NCBI GenBank assembly: GCA_918026815.1
Contig: CAKJVC010000188.1
Coordinates: 124,001 to 188,000 of the forward strand
Reading direction: 5' to 3'
From: Chalara sp. BL73
Taxonomy: Eukaryota > Ascomycota > Leotiomycetes > Helotiales
DNA: 64,000 nt
Shown here: in pieces, positions 53,520-63,342 of the stretch
How positions within the stretch are numbered: position 1 is the stretch's first letter
Layout of the letters: every line of letters starts with the position of its first letter
The notes under the pieces: generated by a model
Seen by the model: the letters and a program-made list of their open reading frames with translations, nothing else
Database searches by the model: none
Told to the model about the DNA's origin: nothing
Made by a program: the position numbers and the translations under genes

Positions 53520-53977
53520 ATGTCTACTTGTGCCATCTCTTATTGATGTAGTAGTTGGGGCAATGCTCAGCGCGACGGGGTCTAGGAGTCAGCTGTAAAT
53601 GATATTACGAAGTAGAGTACAGAGCGATTAGTGCGGACGGCGTAGTTTGGCGCACTCGCCCGGTTTGATACTTCTCTCTTGAGGTGCTTGTGCGTAGAGT
53701 TTCTTAGCTCAAAGTATAACGGACTTGTGCCGGGCAATTGATTTGGGTTGGGTAATACCAGGCGTCAATCAAACCGCGGCGGCAGATCCGGTCGAAGTAC
53801 CAAATATTGCAGCGGCTTTAAGAGTATTTGTCGTTGTTGTGGCACTGTACAATGTTGCACGGGTGACTGACTTCGTTGTTGTGGATAGAGGAAAATCGGT
53901 ACGTTGCGCACGTGACTCAGCCTGAGAATCGTGGGCCAAGTGGAATATAGCAAGCCCGGACGTGAACATAGTAAATC
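53520..53977. other. Intergenic stretch with a short dispersed repeat
   Basis: 53907-53972 is the partner of the repeat at 32511-32576. The frames at 53725-54035 on both strands have no recognisable domain. Confidence 0.4.
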
Positions 53978-54068
53978 GGCACGCAGGGTTTCTCGCTACA
54001 TAGGGAGGGACGTTACCTATCATTTTTTCCAGCACGGTGGGTTTTCCGCTAGGTAGGGATGGACATTA
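53978..54068 (-). repeat. Two tandem TIR-like arms in the same orientation
   Basis: Arm 1 (53978-54015) has ACGCAGGGTTTCTCGCTAC and GGGAGGGACGTTA. Arm 2 (54016-54068) has CCTATCATTTTTTCC and GGTAGGGATGGACATTA. Both match the left arm of the 27161-27600 element. Head-to-tail arms are not expected from a simple TIR element and suggest repeated insertion or recombination. Confidence 0.6.
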
Positions 54069-54406
54069 GTCTCATTATCTTTATGATACTCTTCTGCGAC
54101 AGAATCTGGCGATGGAGCATTGGATCGTTCTCCACGGGGCCTTTTTTCACAGTATCGCTTTAGTAATTCACCCGGACTAGACTCGTCTGGGCCGGGCAAA
54201 CTCTCAAATCCGCTCTCACTCGATGCATAGCTTGGAGGAACCTGGTGGTAAGAAGAGTGACCATCGGATGCTGCGTTTACTTTCTTCCGACGAGTCATCC
54301 ATTTCGGCTTCCAAACCTCCATACCGACGCCACAGAACCATTTTGCCCTCGGCCTACTCTCAGATCTCTTTAGGGCCACCACTATTATTCCACATCCTAA
54401 AAGCAT
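54018..54406 (-). pseudogene. 3' truncated gene fragment of unknown function
   Basis: The minus-strand frame reads MTRRKKVNAASDGHSSYHQV, PPSYASSESGFESLPGPDES, then KRYCEKRPRGERSNAPSPDS and, at its end, NETNVHPYLAENPPCWKK, which is translated TIR-like arm (arm 2). The native C-terminus has therefore been replaced by repeat sequence. A short hydrophobic start (MLLGCGIIVVAL) could be an anchor or the end of an intron. The Ser/Pro-rich composition gives no function. Confidence 0.35.
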
Positions 54407-54821
54407 GCTGTTTATAACGATAGAGTAAAAAGTAGCTACCTGGGATACTGTAGTGCATAGCAGTAAAGGCGTTTAAGCAGTAGGTTTCTACAACCTTTAT
54501 ATATGTTAGATGATTCTTGTGCCTATAGACCACTTCCCTGAGCCTAGCTATGTGAAATAAGCAAGATAGCAAGGACAACTGGGACCGGAATTGGCTACTA
54601 TACCTTCAAAATGTCTATAATAGTCCTATCCAGGTTACTTATTCGGATCTGAAACCGGCAACGCGTCTATTATTAGCAACTCCCAAGAATGATTCACGCA
54701 AAGAGGCAGAAACGAAATCCTAGTAAAAATACTATTTTACGAGTATTAAATCAGCTTGAGAAAAGCTATTGACCAGCTTTTATTACCAACTTCTCCTATT
54801 CCAGTTCTTTCGAACATAGAT
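54407..54821. other. AT-rich spacer
   Basis: No gene or repeat recognised before the Rds1-like relic. Confidence 0.3.
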
Positions 54822-55856
54822 ATGCACTCTCCCGTCACTATAAAGGGCCTTTTTTATGCATCTGCCATTGTTGTGAGCTTTGCCGCCGCAACTCCGTTGT
54901 GCAACAATACTGCAGCCGCAGCAGGAAGTAGTTTGTCTAATAATAGCAAACCATTATCGATATTAACGAGTAGAATCAAGAGTTTCCAATTAGCTATGTT
55001 TCTTGAAAACTTGAAAGTGTCATTCTTCCAGACTGGTTTAGTTAACATTACAAAGTAGAGTATAAATAGGTACCCGAACGATACTATTGAGGTTGTTACC
55101 AGTGTTGCTGCTGTAAGTTGCTTCGCTCCTAAACTTGCAAATGCTAACTTGATACTCTTGTAGCAAAAAAAAGTCCACGTTGCTACTATTATTAACCTAC
55201 TTGAAACTTATAATGCAGCTTTTATTCTTTCTTGCAACTACTCTTTCCCGGTTAACTCTACTAAAGAATTTTTCGAGATTGCCAATAGAATCACTTCTAT
55301 TGGCATCGGCGCAACTATCAGCTTTGCTAAAAGTCTCGCTGTCACGAATCTACTGCTAATACAATCAGTATTATCGAAACTTACTGTTAAAGCTCGTCAC
55401 AACGCTTTTTTTCGACTTTTTAAAGGGAAAGCACTTAATCCGGCGCTTTTTGATACCGGCATCAGTAGCATTTAGGCATACAACCTCGCTTTTTCGTTTA
55501 TTGTCCCCGGATTTTGCTGTGTTGAGATTCTATTGCTTATACTGCTTACTTTAAATGTTTCAGACCCAATTGTAGCCAATTTTACCCAGTTACTCTTTTA
55601 AGAGTTTAAGTAGAATCCGGCGCAGATAACGTTTGTTACAGAAGCTAGCAAGCAATTGGTAGTTGGTTGAGTTAACCAGCTTAATATACCGGTGTATACG
55701 CCGTTGAATATTACGGCAAATAGAACAGGGTTAGCAGCCGCACTACCAGGAATGAATAAGGCAGTATTTGTAGTAGTGACAACGCAACGACCGGATAATA
55801 CTGATGATTTTGCTTTTGCGACGTTAGCGGGGCCAGTAGTTTTGACATTGTTTTAA
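54822..55856 (+). pseudogene. Degraded Rds1-like (ferritin-fold) secreted stress protein
   Basis: The ATG at 54822 opens a signal-peptide-like MHSPVTIKGLFYASAIVVSF. The frame then reads AMFLENLKVSFFQTGLVNIT followed by AAG-TAG, where Trp or Tyr is expected. A conserved-looking intron is kept at 55113-55163 (GTAAGT, GCTAAC, TTGTAG). After it come KKVHVATIINLLETYNAAFI, FFEIANRITSIGIGATISFA, LTVKARHNAFFRLFKGKALN, LNIPVYTPLNITANRTGLAA and a tail ending at TAA 55856. Relatives are fungal Rds1-type proteins with a ferritin-like fold, linked to stress or nutrient limitation. Frame changes and TAG codons make this copy non-functional, with mostly C-to-T and G-to-A type changes. Confidence 0.65.
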
Positions 55857-57364
55857 AAATGTCAAATGGTCGTTTCAACATTTCATTTTAAAAATAATAG
55901 ATATTTTTGAGGAACTTTAATAGTTTTTGATCTAGATTAAAATAGCTTGTTTTAGATATTGGTAGTTTAGCACTTTAATTTAGGTTAAATGGTATTAGTC
56001 AATGCAAAAAAAATATGCTCTGCTAAATGTAAATAATTAAGTCAACTTTGACACAAAGATTGCCATGAAATGAAGTGAAAGGAGTTATGCTAGTGCGAGC
56101 CTCGGTAGACCTTTTGCCGTAACACGATGAAAGGCGAGTGTTTAGCTTTAGATATGAAATGGATAGAGCATATCATTAGAGCTTTGACGATTTTCGGCTA
56201 GTTGGATAACAGTAAGGAGCGATATTCAAATATAGTTTCCCCAATTAAGCGATTTTCTTTTATTCCAGCCCGGAGTACTCGACCCTGCAAGTCATACAAT
56301 GTCAATGGTCAAATTATGCTGCAGTCCCATCATAGCGATACTCTGTGCCTCACTAAACTTAGGAATAATAAATTGCTCATGCGTATTTTACTGTTTAAGA
56401 GAAAGGTTGCGAACTGCAAGACCGGAACTCAAAATGGACGCAGCAACGGCAATTGTAACCCTGCCTATCATCCAGTTCAAAGTTTAGGCTTCGGAGCCAA
56501 AACTGGTCCCTCTAAGCTTTCGCAGCAGTCAGCCTATCCCTGGGAAAGCAAGCTAATAAAGAAATACGTGACGAATCCACAAATAAACGCCCAAGATTAG
56601 CTTCTAATAGTTAATGCTTAAAATATTTCCCGGATTTTCTACTCCAGTGCTAAGTTTTGTATTAAAGCGCTAGAAGACCGGCAAATTTTTGCAACAATAA
56701 TATCTAATTATGTTATCTCTAAAAGTACTTCGCAGTTTTGTTCACTTTTCTAAGTTACTTTCTAAGCTCCAAGATATAATATAGAACTTTACTTTATCAG
56801 AGCCACGCTCGATTAGCGGAGAGAATTGTTTCCGTGAGTAGTAGTATAGCAAAATCATCCGTTTTTTATTGCTAGTAGCTCTACATGTATGCTATCGCTC
56901 TCGGTCTCTGGCGCAAAGCACTCTAAAGCGCACTGCTATACAAATTCCTGGCATTCCTGGGTAGAAAATATTTTATTTTAATCAGGCTTATAATTATTTC
57001 ACAGTCACGAACAGAAATATACAAATAAACCGAAATATTTTAAGCATTATCGACAATCCGGCCTTAATCAATAAAATAGTAATATCCGGGATGTTAAGCG
57101 AAGTTTCGCTAAACAATATAAAACCTTACTTTAATCATTTATCTAGGCTCAAAGAAGTAGTTATAACAGACCGAGCACGATATTATTTGATCTACTAGCA
57201 AACTTTTCCAAAAAGTAAAAGTCATAAAGCATTTGCGGATCGATCAAAACTGGTGCGCCACGTCCAGCAATTTTTTAGCGATGAAAACAAGCATGTTAGT
57301 GTATCTGGTTGCTGGTTTAATAGAAAATAAACAAAAAGTCAGTAGAAAAGAAACGGCGAGTAGA
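55857..57364. other. AT-rich non-coding stretch with one dispersed repeat
   Basis: 56418-56545 is the partner of the repeat at 15010-15120 (TGGACGCAGCAACGG, CTTCGGAGCCAAAACTGG, CCTATCCCTGGGAAAGC). The rest shows no gene; the frame 56202-56600 is an accidental translation across that repeat. Confidence 0.4.
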
Positions 57365-57515
57365 AGCACAAAGATGCAGAGACAAAATGCAGAAGCAGAG
57401 TGAAAAACAGGGTGCAAAACAGAGTACAGAAATAAGATGCATATATCGGCGAGGGATCGACAGTGCAGAAATCGGGTGCCAGAGTGCAGAAACAGAGTGC
57501 AAACAGCGACAAAAG
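57365..57515 (+). repeat. Minisatellite CAGAGTGCAGAAA-like (13-14 bp, about 10 degenerate units)
   Basis: Units such as AGATGCAGAGACA, AAATGCAGAAGCA, CAGGGTGCAAAA, CAGAGTACAGAAA, CAGTGCAGAAATCGG and CAGAGTGCAAACAG. Same family as 15169, 19428, 34240 and 61855. It lies about 130 bp upstream of the reductase relic. Confidence 0.75.
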
Positions 57516-57646
57516 CTAGCAATTAAGCGAATTCATTTGATTTTCTGATCTTGGTAACACTGATCTGGAGTAGTAAAAAAGAAGATGCCGCATGTTACAT
57601 TTTTCTGACCACTTCAGAAATTTCGAATTATTTTCTAGTATTGAAT

Positions 57647-58901
57647 ATAACAGCAATCTATGATTTTTACAAACAACAAGTTGTTTTCTTAACCGGGGCG
57701 ACTAGCAGCTTAGAAAGCTGTTTTCTGTATAAGCTCAGCATTGTGCTTAATGTACTGCGGCTGTACGTTTTAATTCGTGGATCTGAAAGCACCGCAATAG
57801 AACGATGGAAAGACACTATGCCTTAGCAGTACTAATATATCGAAGATCGGATAAAAGCCGGAAATATTGTCTTTGTTCCGGGCGACATAACAAAAGAGTG
57901 TTTTGGTATTACTATTGAAACTTTTTGCAAAATTGAGGAAAAAGTCACAACAATTATCCATGCGGCTGCAAATATCAGCTTTCGAGCGCTTTTGCAAAAA
58001 GTTGTTTTGGACAACTGCTTACTCGCACTTCGATTGGCGGCAATAACGACAAAAATAACTAGACTTCAGCATTTTGTTCAGGTTTCCAGTGCATATGCGA
58101 ACTCCTTTTTTTTTGATAGTCCCGTGAAAAAGAAAATATACTATCTGTCTAGCTTTAACGATGCGAAAAGAAAGCTCGAAGAAATTTTACGAACCGGCAC
58201 AACAAAGTATTTGCAACGCTTTCTTTAGGCCTATGCATACTCGAAGCAGCTAATAGAGCAGCTGATAATGGCACGGTTTCCCAACTTGCCGATTTTGCTT
58301 TTGCGACTTACTAGCATCGGACCTGCTATTGCTTAGCTTTACCAGATGTACGGCTCGCAAGAGTTATGCTTTATTTCTACGCTTTATGCTCGCTTAATGC
58401 AACTAACGAGAAAAAAAAGCATTTGGTATTCGCTAAACTATAGCAGCAATATTTTTGATGAAATTCCAGTAAATGTAGTTGCGAACATTTTGCTTTAACA
58501 CATTTATTCGAATACTCGCGGAGTAGTTCACGCATTTTCGTCGTATTATATCCCGAAAACGTTAAAGTAAATACTGGAACAGCTATTCAAGTACTTCCTT
58601 GTTCAACAAGCTACAAAAATAGCAACGCTAGTCTTTGTTCAGAATAAGAAAATAGTACAATGCAAAAAAGCAGAATTTTACTAAATTTGCTTTCGAGCCT
58701 GGGAATTTAATGCTTCTTTATTACACTGTTTGAAAAGCCTTAACGGACTATTAAAGTTTGGCTTAAATAACCACAATATCGATCGCTTCGCCGAACTCAG
58801 AGTAAAATCTATTTTCAACGACACGTTTAGAAGAAATGCGTATTTTACATCAAAAGTAAAAAGGATTAATAAGCAGGCACTAGAATCGGCAAAACTATAA
58901 T
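57647..58901 (+). pseudogene. Degraded fatty acyl-CoA reductase-like (NAD-binding, male-sterility type) gene
   Basis: The frame enters at ATA 57647 (ITAIYDFYKQQVVFLTGATS); ATA probably replaces the original ATG. The NAD(P)-binding motif usually reads T-G-A-T-G-x-x-G but here is TGATSSLE, both Gly changes being G-to-A. Further conserved pieces: YVLIRGSESTAIERWK, IVFVPGDITKECFGI, TTIIHAAANISFRA, HFVQVSSAYANS (catalytic Ser region), TAG-AYAYSKQLIEQ (expected W-A-Y-x-Y-x-K catalytic Tyr/Lys), LLLRLTSIGPAIA and NTRGVVHAFSSYYIP. Such enzymes reduce acyl thioesters to alcohols or aldehydes using NADPH. Multiple stops and the lost start make it inactive. Confidence 0.75.
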
Positions 58902-59109
58902 AACCCGCCGCTACTGTTTTGCGGAGAATGTATATTTAAATATACTTATATGAAGGTTTTCCGATTTTATCACTAATATTACTTAGCTTTTTTTTTTTTT
59001 TTTTAAATAATTTACTTTTAGAGTTCCAAAACAGAACATAGAAGTTACTTTATCGAAGCTACGCTTAGTCAGTAAATTGTTGGTTGAATAAAGATTAATA
59101 ATGGTATTA
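58902..59109. other. AT-rich spacer with a T tract
   Basis: Contains a long T run (about 58988-59004) and no coding signal. Confidence 0.3.
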
Positions 59110-59567
59110 GTCTAGTTTTCCCAGAATCTGTAATAAAGAAATCTTTTCTGGAATGTTCTAAAGCGAGCTAAAATCTTGTATGATGCATTCTCTTTTGTGA
59201 AAATGGTTCCAGATTGAGCACGAGCCACAGTGGTAAACTTCATGACTATAGCTTGTGTACAACGAAGTGAAGTAATCAGCCTCCAATTGGAAGCAATTGA
59301 ATGCTGATTCGTTAAGCACTTGACCGTCCTGATTTTGTTGCACATCGCAGTCAATAAATCGTAACAACACATTTTTATAGCTGGTTACTTTCACGTATTT
59401 CGGTTTTACCAAAATATATAATATCACAAAAATGCTATAAAGTCGCTACGCATGTACATACTAGTTTTTGTTTTTTTCACGTCTAGTCCTGAAATTAAGC
59501 TCCTTATTCCGGCCTTAGCGACCAGATATGATTCCTCGCCGTATATTTGTTCTTTGTTAAGATTCAT
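59110..59567 (-). pseudogene. Possible degraded Cys-containing small protein gene
   Basis: Minus-strand pieces in two frames read MNLNKEQIYGEESYLVAKAG (from about 59567) and later YVKVTSYKNVLLRFIDCDVQ, NCFQLEADYFTSLYTSYSHE and VYHCGSCSIWNHFHKRECII, with stops between. The spaced cysteines look like an extracellular protein, but no family is recognised and the link between the two pieces is a guess. Confidence 0.25.
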
Positions 59568-60442
59568 TGCTTTTTCGACAAATCTGGGAGACAGATAGTA
59601 AAAAAAAGCGTATAGTCTTGAATCCTATATAGTACTAGAAAATCTGCATTGTAGCAGAAACTCGTAATGACCTAAACTTTTGCTCCGTATTTAACTCTAT
59701 AGTGTTTAAGTAACAATTTCTGCTCTTTCTTATTAGTACTTTTTATTTCTCGCATTCTGATTCGATCTGGTTTATTTATAGTTTAAGAAACAAACCGTAA
59801 TATTTGCTCTTGTTTAGTAGATGACTTTGACCGCAAAAAACATTAAAACGGATTCCGCTAAAGTAACTTTTTCCTATTTATGTTGTACGCTTATCTTTGT
59901 TAAAATATCAATAGTAATGCCAAAAGATTTTCTACATAAATCAAATTTAGCACTTTATCTATAAGAATATTGATACAGAACCCGCTATGCTACTAAAAAT
60001 AAAGAAGCCAGTTTTACATATCTCTTTTATTTTTGCAGGAATATTATTTCTGGCCTCTGCGCAAAAATTCCAAAATTAAACCTGCGTCCTGCACTGAAAG
60101 CTAAATCGAAGCGCCAAAAAAAGCTGTCTAAGAAAGCAGAACTGCTTCCAGGAATTAAACCTGTTCTGGCATGTTTTGAAAATCTTTGCCGTGAAATGAA
60201 AAAGAAAAGTCACAGTTTTATAAAACTTCAATATCGTGCTTTTCGTAGATTTAATAAATAGAGCTTAAAGGGTTAAATACGAACCATTCCAAATTTTATT
60301 AAAGCAACTTCTAAACGAAGCACAGAGTTATTGATTCAAAAGTCGACGCGGAAATCGCAAAGATTAAAGAGCGACCGCAGAGAATAGGTACCAGCACCTA
60401 CGCCGATAACAGACACCAATTAAGCTGTATAATTAACTTAAC
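59568..60442. other. AT-rich non-coding stretch
   Basis: No supported gene, repeat or RNA. Confidence 0.3.
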
Positions 60443-60880
60443 TTACTCAACAATTATTTCATCGCTCCGGATCCCCGTGTCTTGTTGAGTCTTGAAGTTA
60501 AGCGCGGAAGCAACTGGACATCTATTCCTTTTCTCGCTATTGAAACTTTGCAAAACAATTACACAAGCAGTAGCTCGCTGTTTATTTGTGGCTCCGGACT
60601 GGTCACTAGCGTTATTACTAAACATGATTGGCTCTCCTTCGACGTTGCCCGCTTTAAAAGCATTATTTAGCGCATTGATGAACCGGCTACGATCAGAAAG
60701 ACAAGCACAGAAAATTAGAACAAGCTGCTTGTTGAATCTGCTACAGCTGCTTATTTGAAAAACATCGGTATTAGTTCCTTTAACAACCTCAAACTCTGGA
60801 ACCAGTGTCTTATCAACTTCTCTATTGTATAGATAAGCATTCACAGAAATCAAAAAAGCGAAGATTGTAACAAGATTCAT
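60443..60880 (-). CDS. Small secreted protein, 145 residues
   Basis: A complete frame starting MNLVTIFAFLISVNAYLYNR, a good signal peptide, followed by TLVPEFEVVKGTNTDVFQIS, four to five cysteines (SSCSRF, LIFCACLSD, ATACVIV, RNRCPVAS) and an acidic end (DEIIVE). No transmembrane segment follows, so it is probably released from the cell. It is one of only a few open frames in an AT-rich block full of ruined genes. Secreted size and cysteines are compatible with an effector-like or wall-associated role, but I recognise no family and assign no function. Confidence 0.6.
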   Translation of the reverse strand: MNLVTIFAFLISVNAYLYNREVDKTLVPEFEVVKGTNTDVFQISSCSRFNKQLVLIFCACLSDRSRFINALNNAFKAGNVEGEPIMFSNNASDQSGATNKQRATACVIVLQSFNSEKRNRCPVASALNFKTQQDTGIRSDEIIVE

Positions 60881-61186
60881 AGTTGTATAAAAGAATGTGA
60901 AACAATGCCAAAGAAGTGCTAAAGTAAGCCCGGATACTTTATACTAATTAATATGTTTATTTTTATCTAGCATATTTCTATTTTTATAGCACTGTACTCT
61001 ATAAATAGTATCATCCTTAATTGGCCTTCTTTAAAAAGTAATTTAAGCTCCACAAACTAAATCCGGCGTTTAAAAGAGCCGTTATCTCTTACCCACTCTC
61101 TGGCTAAGCGTAATGCTTGCGTTATCCAAAGTCACCTATAACATCAAATATTCTCCTATTAAGTAATTTTTTCTTTAGTTAATAAA

Positions 61187-61465
61187 ATGGCGAAAGCTTT
61201 GCAAGGTCAAGTCGACGCTACTGTCCGTACAATACAAGAAACCATAAATAATCTACCAGAACGAAAGAAACGTCTAGATTTATTCGAAAACAAAACCGAT
61301 AGCCAATCTCACAGCTTCTGTAATAAAGCTAATAAAGTACGTAAGCGCGTGTACTGGAAAAGCATTAACAGACGCATGTGCTTAATTAGTAGTGTTATTA
61401 TTTTATTACTTGTGATTGTTGTTCTACTTATTGTAGGTTTAATGTTGCAACATTACAACTATTAG
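61187..61465 (+). CDS. Synaptobrevin/VAMP-like R-SNARE (Snc-type), short paralogue, 92 residues
   Basis: The frame reads MAKALQGQVDATVRTIQETI, then NNLPERKKRLDLFENKTDSQ, NKANKVRKRVYWKSINRRMC and a C-terminal membrane anchor (LISSVIILLLVIVVLLIVGL). This is the R-SNARE core plus tail anchor of exocytic synaptobrevins; the Arg in PERKKRL fits the zero-layer position. Compared with typical fungal Snc proteins it lacks the N-terminal tail (an upstream exon may be missing) and appears three residues shorter between the KTD and KVRK segments, which would disturb the heptad register. R-SNAREs pair with Q-SNAREs on the plasma membrane to fuse secretory vesicles. This copy sits among RIP-type relics and is probably a diverged, possibly non-functional extra copy. 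Confidence 0.7.
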   Translation: MAKALQGQVDATVRTIQETINNLPERKKRLDLFENKTDSQSHSFCNKANKVRKRVYWKSINRRMCLISSVIILLLVIVVLLIVGLMLQHYNY

Positions 61466-62207
61466 CAGTAGAAAAATAAGCAGGGCTAGAAAGAATAAAA
61501 GAAAGTGTTTCTTAAACACAACAACAAGTAAATTAAACAAAAAAGCTCGAAAGAAATAACAATGTGCACGATTCAAAAACGTAAATACGAAAAACTCAAC
61601 TTTGGCTACAGCTTCTCGCTACGGCCAGCTCTTTCTAGCATTAATTTGCCATGTGTCAGGTTCTTAGCATATGTGTCGCTAGTGGCGAAAAACGAATTGT
61701 GTGGTAACTCAAATCCTCTTTCTCGAAAGGAGGTGAAGCCACATCCTCGACTTTATCCACATTAAATGTGTTATAACTAGTGGAAGATTTGAAATGTAGG
61801 TTAACAAAGCCCATTTTGACCCCCATATAGACATGGATCAAGCGCCCTGTCACTGCTACCTTTGCACCCTGTTTCCGCACCCTGGCGCCTGCACTGTCGA
61901 TCTACCACTAACTTCTGTACTCTTTTTCAGCACCCCTGCTTCTGCATACACCAGAACTGAAATATTGATCCCTAAGATTTATGTCTAATGTATAATTTAA
62001 GCCTGCAAATGACTTAAGAAGAATTGTCCAGAAAATATGTCAAGAATTTAGCGACTTTCAATTTCTATGACGATATTCAATTTATAAAGCTACAGAAATC
62101 ATAGATCTAGTATTACTCCTGAATTCTCCATCGGGCTACCTATTAATAATTTTCCGCCTTTCCGCCTCTGTTGAGTTTCTTTTACTTTTATATTTTATTA
62201 TACCAGC
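61466..62207. other. AT-rich spacer with a degenerate minisatellite
   Basis: 61855-61950 holds degenerate units (TTTGCACCCTGTTTC, CGCACCCTGG, CCCCTGCTTCTGCA), the reverse orientation of the GTGCAGAAACAGG family. It lies about 250-300 bp upstream of the HMG-CoA reductase relic. No gene is recognised. Confidence 0.45.
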
Positions 62208-63342
62208 AGTATATATAATAGATCGAACGCAAAACTTAGAAAAAGTAGCAGAAGTGTTGCTTTCCTGCCGCGACAAAAACACAAAAGACATTAAGATCGA
62301 AAACTGCGTTGGCTTTACACAAGTCCCTTTTGGTCTAGCTGGCCCGCTGACTATTCATGGGAAGTCCAAAAAAACAGTGTACAGTCCTCTAGCGACAATA
62401 GAGCCAATACTTGTTGCAAGCTGCTTTTGCGGATGTAAAGCATTCCAAGCTATAAGTGGCATCAAAGTTGAAGCCTTGAGTGAAGGCTTATTACGTGCTC
62501 TTGTTTTTACTTTCGGCACAGTCGACAATGCTCTCCGGTTCTACTACCACGTACTAACACTCCAGTCTTCGTTTAATGCCAGCGCTGAAAAGACCAGCCG
62601 ATATGCTCGACTTGTCGAAGTTACTCTACATGTTATTAGCAGGACTGTTTACGTTAAGCTTCGCTATAGTTGTAGCGATGCAGCCGGACAGAATATAGTA
62701 ACTATCGCCACGCATCGTGCTTGTTAAGACTTTTTTGCTTTTGCTGCTAGCAAAGACTTGAAAATTCTCGACTTTCAGATTAAAAGTCAATTTTCATTCG
62801 ATAAGAAATTGTCGTAAAGGAATGTTAATGACCTACGTAGTGTCGAAGTTATAGCTTGAAGTAGTTTTTCTAATTCTGTTTGTCGGGCAATTCTCGGATG
62901 TAGTACAACTAAATTGCGCTTCGTCATTTCCAAATTTAAGAACGGCGGTACCCGGAATGGTCAGATAGGACAGAACATTAATACCGCTAACGTTATAGCG
63001 GCTATGTTTATTTTCTGCGGTCAAGATGCGGCCAGTGTAGTTGAGTCGGGCTGGCATTATTTGACAGCTGACTTGAATAAAGAAACTAAAGTGCTCACTC
63101 TGAGCCTGTACATCCTATCTCTGCTAGTAGGGACAGTGGGTGAAGGCACATATTACTCAAGTCAACGAGAGTTTTTGGAGCTTATTAAATGCTATAGAAA
63201 CGGAAAGAAATGGGCTTTGGCCGAAACGATCGCAGCATTTGCTTTGGCACTAAACACTAGCACTGTCAGTGCCATTACAAACGACACATTCGCATCAAGC
63301 CACCAAAACTTAGCGCGAAGTCCGAAACAAAGTAAAATGTAA
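62208..63342 (+). pseudogene. Degraded HMG-CoA reductase (class I catalytic domain)
   Basis: Readable catalytic-domain pieces, in family order: IKIENCVGFTQVPFGLAGPL (substrate motif with Glu), SPLATIEPILVASCFCGCKA, SCSDAAGQNIVTIATHRAC (NADPH-binding DAAGQN), then across two stops DLKILDFQIKSQFSFDKKLS and CSTTKLRFVISKFKNGG. The second open part gives GQNINTANVIAAMFIFCGQD (catalytic Asp), ASVVESGWHYLT and LLVGTVGEGTYYSSQREFLE. HMG-CoA reductase makes mevalonate for sterols and terpenoids. No N-terminal membrane domain is present, as in catalytic-domain-only copies. Stops after THRAC and KLS and substitutions such as SRGCKAF to FCGCKAF show decay of RIP type. This is an extra, dead copy rather than the housekeeping gene. 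Confidence 0.75.
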
